Positions 59,128 to 64,000 of a DNA stretch of 64,000 nt are shown here, in pieces. The number at the start of each line of letters is the position of its first letter. Within the stretch, counting starts at the first letter, position 1. This DNA comes from Romboutsia hominis. Its GTDB lineage: Bacteria > Bacillota > Clostridia > Peptostreptococcales > Peptostreptococcaceae. Below the pieces are notes generated by a model, which was not told the origin of the DNA, made no database searches, and was given only the letters and a program-made list of their open reading frames with translations. Position numbers and translations under genes: made by a program. The stretch is from NCBI RefSeq assembly GCF_900002575.1, contig NZ_LN650648.1, forward strand, positions 2,705,565 through 2,769,564, read 5' to 3'.

Positions 59128-59586
59128 CTACACCGCCTTTATATCACTCCACATAATCATGGCATCTTCTTTGTTGTTGCTATAGTATTCTTTTCTTATT
59201 CCTGCTAACTTAAATCCATACTTTTTATAAAGATTTTGAGCAACTATATTTGAAACCCTTACTTCTAAAGTCATTGATACTATATTACTTTCTCTGCAAA
59301 GCTCTACTAGTGCTTGTATTAACTTGTCTCCTATTTTTCTACCTCTATAATCTTCATGTACTGCTACATTTGTTATATGACCTTCATCAACAACAAACCA
59401 TATTCCAACGTAACCAACTACTTTATCATCTATCTTAGCTACTAAGTATCTAGCAACATCATTACTTAGTTCTTTTTTAAATGCATCTTTAGACCAATAA
59501 TCTTCAAAGCAGTTTCTTTCTACTTCAAAAACTCCGTCAATATCTTTGGCCGTCATTCTTTCTATAACTATATTATTTTCCATCAT
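59128..59586 (-). CDS. rimI: Ribosomal protein S18 alanine N-acetyltransferase RimI
   Basis: A 152-residue GNAT acetyltransferase. Acetyl-CoA is held by [14 protein letters not shown] (motif A) and the fold ends with [10 protein letters not shown]-type sequence (here [12 protein letters not shown]). It acetylates the N-terminal Ala of S18 and perhaps EF-Tu. It overlaps tsaB by 14 bases and is in the same transcript as the t6A genes, a common arrangement. Confidence 0.93.
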   Translation of the reverse strand: MMENNIVIERMTAKDIDGVFEVERNCFEDYWSKDAFKKELSNDVARYLVAKIDDKVVGYVGIWFVVDEGHITNVAVHEDYRGRKIGDKLIQALVELCRESNIVSMTLEVRVSNIVAQNLYKKYGFKLAGIRKEYYSNNKEDAMIMWSDIKAV

Positions 59587-60289
59587 TTAACCTCTTCATC
59601 TTTTCATCATATTGAACTTCTGCTTGAGATTTTCTAATATATACCGGATTTATAGTATAGCAATCATGAACATTTATATTATTTTTATACTTTTCCATAC
59701 CTATTACACATAAGCTACTTGCTTTATTTACATTATGAGAAGGTGCTGGTATATGTATATTTTCTATTTCCTTAATCTTATCTTCATATTTATATACAGC
59801 TTCTCCAACTAATATCCAATCTTCATTAGAGTTTGATAATTCTTCTAATAAATCATCTATCTCTACTACATCTACACCTTTTAACTCAACTAATTTTCCA
59901 TCTTCATATTTATATTGTCCCATGTAAACTTGAGTTCTTTGTGCATCTAATATTGAGCATATTTTCTTATCACATAAATCCATATTTCCAGCTAATAATT
60001 CTACTGAATTAACACCTACCATTGGTATATTATTTACATGTGATATAGCCTTTGCTGTAGCCATACTTATTCTAAGTCCAGTAAATGATCCAGGTCCTTC
60101 ACATATAGCTATTAGGTCTATATCATTAACATTTAAATCACTCATCTTAAGCATATTTTCTATCATAGGCATAAGTTTTTGAGAATGTGTCTTTTTTGTA
60201 TTTACTATATATTCACATATTAATTTATCATCTTCTATAACAGCTATACTTGTAGCAAGCGAAGATGTATCTATTCCTAGTACCTTCAT
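59573..60289 (-). CDS. tsaB: TsaB, t6A pathway scaffold
   Basis: A 238-residue ASKHA-fold paralogue of TsaD with GIDTSSLATSIAV at the start and CEGPGSFTGLRISM, which is the TsaB signature. It dimerises with TsaD and organises TsaE. The start codon shares a base with the stop of tsaE, indicating coupling. Ribosome binding site GAGGAG inside tsaE. Confidence 0.95.
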   Translation of the reverse strand: MKVLGIDTSSLATSIAVIEDDKLICEYIVNTKKTHSQKLMPMIENMLKMSDLNVNDIDLIAICEGPGSFTGLRISMATAKAISHVNNIPMVGVNSVELLAGNMDLCDKKICSILDAQRTQVYMGQYKYEDGKLVELKGVDVVEIDDLLEELSNSNEDWILVGEAVYKYEDKIKEIENIHIPAPSHNVNKASSLCVIGMEKYKNNINVHDCYTINPVYIRKSQAEVQYDEKMKRLNDGK

Positions 60290-60741
60290 TATCTTGTCAA
60301 CTCCTCAACTATCTTTTCATATTTTTCTCCCACTGGATTTAATATCATTTCTCTAGACATATCTTTGTATCTTAATTCTATATGTAAGTATTCTTCTGGA
60401 AGTATGTCTTCTATTAGATTTGCCCATTCTATTATGCATACTCCTTCTCCATTTATATACTCATCATATCCTATATCATACATTTCATCACTACTACCAA
60501 TTCTGTATACATCAAAATGGTATAAAGGCATTTTTCCTTCATACTCATTTACTATTGTAAATGTTGGGCTAGTTATATAATCATCTACTTCTAGGGCCTT
60601 TGCAAGACTTTGAGTCATTGTAGTCTTTCCAGCGCCTAAATCTCCTATTAAACATATAACACTTCCTGGTGTTAGCAATTTTCCTAATTTATATCCAATT
60701 TCTTTTGTTTTATTTTCATCTTCTAAATATATTTTAATCAT
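60289..60741 (-). CDS. tsaE: TsaE, ATPase of the t6A complex
   Basis: A 150-residue P-loop ATPase with GDLGAGKTTMTQSLAKAL and the SPTFTIVNEY and FDVYRIG segments of the YjeE/TsaE family. It resets the TsaBD complex after each round. It is the first gene of the tsaE-tsaB-rimI-tsaD unit. Confidence 0.95.
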   Translation of the reverse strand: MIKIYLEDENKTKEIGYKLGKLLTPGSVICLIGDLGAGKTTMTQSLAKALEVDDYITSPTFTIVNEYEGKMPLYHFDVYRIGSSDEMYDIGYDEYINGEGVCIIEWANLIEDILPEEYLHIELRYKDMSREMILNPVGEKYEKIVEELTR

Positions 60742-60845
60742 AAATTCATCTCCATAAATAGTTTGAAAAAATTATCAACTAGATATTATTATATTATAAC
60801 CATCTGGTATTATAAAGTATTTATAAATATAATATACATTTATGG

Positions 60846-60953
60846 TTGACTTTTTGAAAATAGTGAACTACTATTTAATTAAGAATATAAGTTAATTGAA
60901 ACCATGAAGGTTTTTAAAGGTACAGGTGTATGTACTTTTAAAAACCTTTTTTA
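60846..60953 (+). ncRNA. Candidate small RNA (promoter plus terminator in a gene-free spacer)
   Basis: A TTGACT (60846-60851) and TACTAT (60869-60874) promoter with a 17-base spacer lies about 30 bases before a strong terminator (60907-60953), giving a transcript of about 75 bases. No ribosome binding site or convincing reading frame is seen; a 16-codon frame from ATG 60904 overlaps the hairpin and is not supported. Confidence 0.4.
60907..60953 (+). terminator. Intrinsic terminator in the 60.7-61.3 kb spacer
   Basis: AGGTTTTTAAAGGTAC pairs with GTACTTTTAAAAACCT (one G-U pair, eight-base loop), followed by TTTTTT. It is on the plus strand, while both neighbouring genes are on the minus strand. 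Confidence 0.8.
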
Positions 60954-60997
60954 AATTTACTCTATATTCCTAACCCTTTTTAAAATAATTATTTCCT

Positions 60998-61022
60998 ACT
61001 GCCTGTAATATAGGCAGTTTTT
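60998..61022 (+). terminator. Second plus-strand terminator in the spacer
   Basis: ACTGCCT / AGGCAGT stem with a seven-base loop and TTTTTTCTTTTTT following. Confidence 0.8.
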
Positions 61023-61160
61023 TCTTTTTTGTTTAATATTTTAGTCATATTCATTATAAATAAATTTTTTTATAAAATATGTATATAATTTTTCAATATG
61101 ACAATAATTAGAGTATAAGAAATATTTATTCCCCCAAACAATATATTCCTTATTCCCCTG

Positions 61161-61194
61161 AAGCACTTGCTAAGAAATTAGTAGGTGCTTTTTA
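61161..61194 (+). terminator. Third plus-strand terminator (GAAA tetraloop)
   Basis: A 13-bp stem (61161-61173 with 61178-61190, two G-U pairs) closed by a GAAA tetraloop and followed by T residues. The spacer 60742-61352 has no gene that I can support apart from the candidate small RNA. Confidence 0.75.
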
Positions 61195-61299
61195 ATTTGA
61201 ATACACATATACTTAAGTCAGAGATATACAAATAAATAAACAAAGTTAATAATGAATATATTCTTATATAATAAAATATTAAATTTCTAAATAAAACGA

Positions 61300-61338
61300 A
61301 AAAATAGAGAGATTAATTTTTATAATCTCTCTATTTTT
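61300..61338 (-). terminator. Terminator after the hdc antiporter gene
   Basis: A 16-bp perfect stem AAAAATAGAGAGATTA / TAATCTCTCTATTTTT, just past the antiporter stop codon on the minus strand. Confidence 0.88.
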
Positions 61339-61352
61339 TTATTTTATCTAAA

Positions 61353-62831
61353 TTACATAAATTTAAATAGATATATTAAACCTACTATCCCAAGCACTAT
61401 TAGCCCTATAGCAACATATCTTTCTATCTTAGTAAATTCAGGTTTGTCTGGCTCTATTTCTTTTCTTGCTTTTTTAAATACTGGAATACCTATCGCATAG
61501 ATAATTAGTGATATTAATAAATATTCTAGCCCTGCTGCATATAATAACCATAATCCATATATAGTACCTATTATGGCAGTTATATATGCATAAGTACGGC
61601 TTGCAAATATTTTTTTCGGATAAGCATCCTCTTTTGAAGATATTTTATATAAGTATAAAGTTGAAGCTATATAACAAGGTAAAGCCATAACACTTGTTAT
61701 ACTTAACATCATATTCCAAGCATTTCCGGTAAAGTGAACACATATTAATATTATTTGCATTACAATAGTAGATGCAAGTAATGAAAATGATGGTGCTTCT
61801 TTTTTATTTTCTTTTGTAAATACTTTAGGGAATGTTCCATCTTTTGCCGCTGCATATGGTAATTCTGTTAACATAACTGTCCATATAAGCCAAGAACTTA
61901 AAATGGCTATAATTACACCAACATTCATTATTATACTACCCCATTTGCCCATTATAGTCATTAAGACTGCTGCAGTTGACGGTGGTGCCATTTTAGATAC
62001 AGCCCCTTGAGGAACTACACCAAGTGGTAATAATGAAAGCATAGTGTATAGTAAAAGACAAGTTAAGAACCCTAAAAATGTAGCTTTCCCAACATCTTTT
62101 TGTGATTTAGCTCTACCAGATACAACAACCGCTCCTTCTATACCTGTAAATACCCATAAAGTTACCAGCATGGTACTCTTAACTTGAGGCAATAATCCAC
62201 CTAGCGCGCTATCATGAACTGATGCAACAGTTTTTAAGCCCCAAAAATCAGTAAAGAAGAGTGAAACTTTAAATGATATAGCTAATACTAATATAAATAT
62301 AGCTAATGGAACTAGTTTACCGATTGTTCCTATTACATTTAAAAATGCAGCCTGTTTAACACCTGATAAAACTGCAAAATAAATAACCCAAAGTACTATT
62401 GACCCACAAACAATAGACAACCAGTTATTCCCACCTGTAAAATATGATGGAAAGAAATAGTTAAGTGAATCCATTAATAGTACTGCATATCCTACATTGG
62501 CAAAAGAATTACATATCCAATACCCCCATGCCATTAAGAAACCTGTAAATTTACCAAATCCTAACTCACCATAAGCATATATACCAGTTGTCACATCTGG
62601 TCTGGCTGCTGCAAGCACTCTAAAAGTGTTTGCAATAAACCACATACCAAAACCAGTTATTATCCATGCAATTAGTATTGCACCGGCAGATGCATGCTGA
62701 GCCATATTTTGTGGTAGATTATAAACTCCACCACCTAGCATAGCGCTTATTACTACGCCCGCTAAAGCAACTACACCAAGCTTTTTAGTGCTATTATCTT
62801 TCGCTTCGCTACCGCTACTTTTATCGCTCAT
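61353..62831 (-). CDS. hdcP: APC-family histidine/histamine antiporter
   Basis: A 492-residue APC-superfamily transporter with about 12 membrane segments and the early GVVISAMLGGGVYNLPQNMA motif shared by amino-acid/amine exchangers. Its close placement 94 bases after the histidine decarboxylase gene says it swaps external histidine for internal histamine, which also makes a proton gradient. The start ATG 62831 follows TTAGGAGGG; an in-frame 62852 start is rejected. Substrate is from context; arginine/ornithine exchange is a less likely alternative. Confidence 0.85.
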   Translation of the reverse strand: MSDKSSGSEAKDNSTKKLGVVALAGVVISAMLGGGVYNLPQNMAQHASAGAILIAWIITGFGMWFIANTFRVLAAARPDVTTGIYAYGELGFGKFTGFLMAWGYWICNSFANVGYAVLLMDSLNYFFPSYFTGGNNWLSIVCGSIVLWVIYFAVLSGVKQAAFLNVIGTIGKLVPLAIFILVLAISFKVSLFFTDFWGLKTVASVHDSALGGLLPQVKSTMLVTLWVFTGIEGAVVVSGRAKSQKDVGKATFLGFLTCLLLYTMLSLLPLGVVPQGAVSKMAPPSTAAVLMTIMGKWGSIIMNVGVIIAILSSWLIWTVMLTELPYAAAKDGTFPKVFTKENKKEAPSFSLLASTIVMQIILICVHFTGNAWNMMLSITSVMALPCYIASTLYLYKISSKEDAYPKKIFASRTYAYITAIIGTIYGLWLLYAAGLEYLLISLIIYAIGIPVFKKARKEIEPDKPEFTKIERYVAIGLIVLGIVGLIYLFKFM

Positions 62832-62925
62832 AATAGCCCTCCTAAATTTCATTAAGTTTTATGAAAATTACTAGCTTTAAGTGCATTTTGTAATTTAAAC
62901 TCTTAACAAAATGTACTTAAAATAA

Positions 62926-63888
62926 TTATTTCTGAGTACATTCTGTTAATGGCTTAAATTCCATCTCATCTAACCACTCATTAAGTGTTAATTGATTTAA
63001 ACTTGAAAACCCGCTTTCAGGTACTGCATCTCTTGCTAAAGTTACATATGGAGCACAAGTTAATGCATTTCCGATTTCACCTGGTTTCATTATTGTATAT
63101 GCAAATCCTACATAAGTTCTATCAAATACTACATGTGAATCTCTACCACACTCTTTAACTGACCAAGCAACTGCTTTTCTGTGTTTTTCTAAGAATTTTT
63201 TTAGATCTTCTTCATTATCATTTTTTGTCCAAAGTCCCGCATCTTCTATAAATAAATCCGCACAATTATCTCTATCATTTGATAATGAAATTGCTATAAA
63301 TGACCAAACTCCGTAAGCTTCTCCTTCTTTTAAAGGTCTATTTTCTTTTGGTCTATAAGATGTAACACTCTTGTTTGCGCATATTACATGAGCTCCTGGT
63401 ATTGTTGGGAAACGTCTATTTTTTTCTGTACCGAATAATTCAATACCTGCTTCTAATAAAGGTTTAGCGTCATACACTTTAAGTGGTGTTCCATCAAATT
63501 GTTCTACATCAAATAATGGTTGTTCTTTTTCATCCGCTATATTCATATGTGTTGCTAAATCATAACCCCATACTTGCCCTGCTATACCACAAAAAGATGA
63601 AGCTGTAAGCATATTTATTTGACCGACATATGCATCATTTATTTCCGCTCTATCATATGAAACTATTCCGTCTAATAAGAAGTCATCTGTTTTTTTAACT
63701 TTACCAACAGAAACTGTAAGAACTGAAACATATCCATTTCCATAAGCTCCTGGCATTCCGTATCCATCACAGTAACGATTGTATGGACTTATAGCTGTTT
63801 TATCTACCTTAGCCGCTCTTACTTTTCTTACCTTTCTGGGGCCTACCCCTATAGTTCGATTTCTCTGTTCTTCTAAATTTTTGTTCAT
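62926..63888 (-). CDS. hdcA: Pyruvoyl-dependent histidine decarboxylase proenzyme
   Basis: A 320-residue proenzyme that turns histidine into histamine and CO2. The self-cleavage site is the pair S97-S98 in LTASSFCGIAG, which gives the beta chain and an alpha chain starting with the pyruvoyl group made from S98. Length and sequence agree with the Clostridium perfringens enzyme from memory, as do GVWSFIA and YRPKENRPLK. The start is ATG 63888 behind GGGAGGTG; a GTG at 63897 lies inside that site. It forms a two-gene unit with the antiporter, giving acid resistance and energy. Confidence 0.96.
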   Translation of the reverse strand: MNKNLEEQRNRTIGVGPRKVRKVRAAKVDKTAISPYNRYCDGYGMPGAYGNGYVSVLTVSVGKVKKTDDFLLDGIVSYDRAEINDAYVGQINMLTASSFCGIAGQVWGYDLATHMNIADEKEQPLFDVEQFDGTPLKVYDAKPLLEAGIELFGTEKNRRFPTIPGAHVICANKSVTSYRPKENRPLKEGEAYGVWSFIAISLSNDRDNCADLFIEDAGLWTKNDNEEDLKKFLEKHRKAVAWSVKECGRDSHVVFDRTYVGFAYTIMKPGEIGNALTCAPYVTLARDAVPESGFSSLNQLTLNEWLDEMEFKPLTECTQK

Positions 63889-63912
63889 TTTGAACACCTC
63901 CCAAAAATTATA

Positions 63913-63938
63913 TACAGCAAATCGCTGTACATGAGTAC
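63913..63938. promoter_or_regulatory. Inverted repeats in the hdcA leader
   Basis: TACAGC-AAATC-GCTGTA (63913-63929) and GTAC-ATGA-GTAC (63927-63938) overlap just upstream of the hdcA ribosome binding site. They could be an operator or a leader hairpin. No firm promoter is visible in the last 60 bases of the window. Confidence 0.4.
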
Positions 63939-64000
63939 ATATACCCTTGACAAAAAAAACAAAATCAGAAAACGTTTATTTCTTTATATTTAGAAATTTA

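Noticed and set aside
60904-60954. 16-codon frame that could be a leader peptide
   Set aside because: It lacks a ribosome binding site and its codons coincide with the terminator arms, so it is probably chance.

Overview
The window is strongly AT-rich and densely coded, with Firmicute-type ribosome binding sites (GGAGG-like) in front of nearly every gene and many intrinsic terminators. Gene content (anaerobic CO dehydrogenase, 2[4Fe-4S] ferredoxin, Rex, type-1B dihydroorotate dehydrogenase, PurL as one large polypeptide, CIRCE-controlled groESL) points to an anaerobic clostridium. The order tsaEB-rimI-tsaD / ABC-F / rex / ferredoxin / cooS-cooF-oxidoreductase / NlpC-P60 / pyr / cls / groESL / larBC / guaBA / pur is, from memory, very like the Clostridioides difficile chromosome, so a Peptostreptococcaceae member is my best guess; the species cannot be read from this. 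I see no rRNA, tRNA, phage, insertion sequence or CRISPR array. It looks like core chromosome with a few accessory genes.

Layout. 0-9 kb: partial unknown gene, HAD-IB phosphatase, zinc-ribbon protein of unknown role, a compact unknown cluster (membrane protein, TPR protein with a poly-cysteine tail, DUF5685 protein), MJ0936/YfcE-type phosphoesterase, a PAS-GGDEF-HD-GYP c-di-GMP enzyme, a short bL25 protein and a MATE pump. 9-20 kb: de novo purine genes on the minus strand, purE-C-F-M-N-H-D then purL after a gap. 20-30 kb: heme oxygenase-like protein, two NCS2 purine permeases with a BMP nucleoside-binding lipoprotein between them, a K+ channel, and guaB-guaA under a guanine riboswitch. 30-38 kb: larB-larC (nickel-pincer cofactor), groES-groEL, cardiolipin synthase, OGG-type glycosylase, two deoxynucleoside kinases. 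38-46 kb: CPA1 antiporter, YeiH-like exporter with divergent LysR regulator, a frameshifted small membrane gene, and pyrB-K-D-E with a PyrR hairpin beside the ribosome binding site. 46-54 kb: ferritin, secreted NlpC/P60 hydrolase with a WalR-like operator, a P-loop/Asp23-like protein, the CO dehydrogenase operon, ferredoxin and Rex. 54-64 kb: ABC-F ATPase, second MATE pump, tsaD/rimI/tsaB/tsaE, an intergenic stretch with three plus-strand terminators and a possible small RNA, and a histidine decarboxylase with its antiporter (hdcA-hdcP).

How it works together. Most of the window is nucleotide supply: de novo purine and pyrimidine synthesis, GMP formation, purine uptake and deoxynucleoside salvage, with visible control by a guanine riboswitch, CGAA-type PurR-like boxes and a PyrR RNA hairpin. 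A second theme is redox metabolism (CODH, CooF, oxidoreductase, ferredoxin, Rex). The CODH keeps all its C-cluster ligands but has Gln where I recall the family's catalytic Lys, so its reaction is uncertain. The least explained items are the DUF5685/poly-Cys cluster, the P-loop/Asp23 protein, the divergent CODH and several long perfect inverted repeats.
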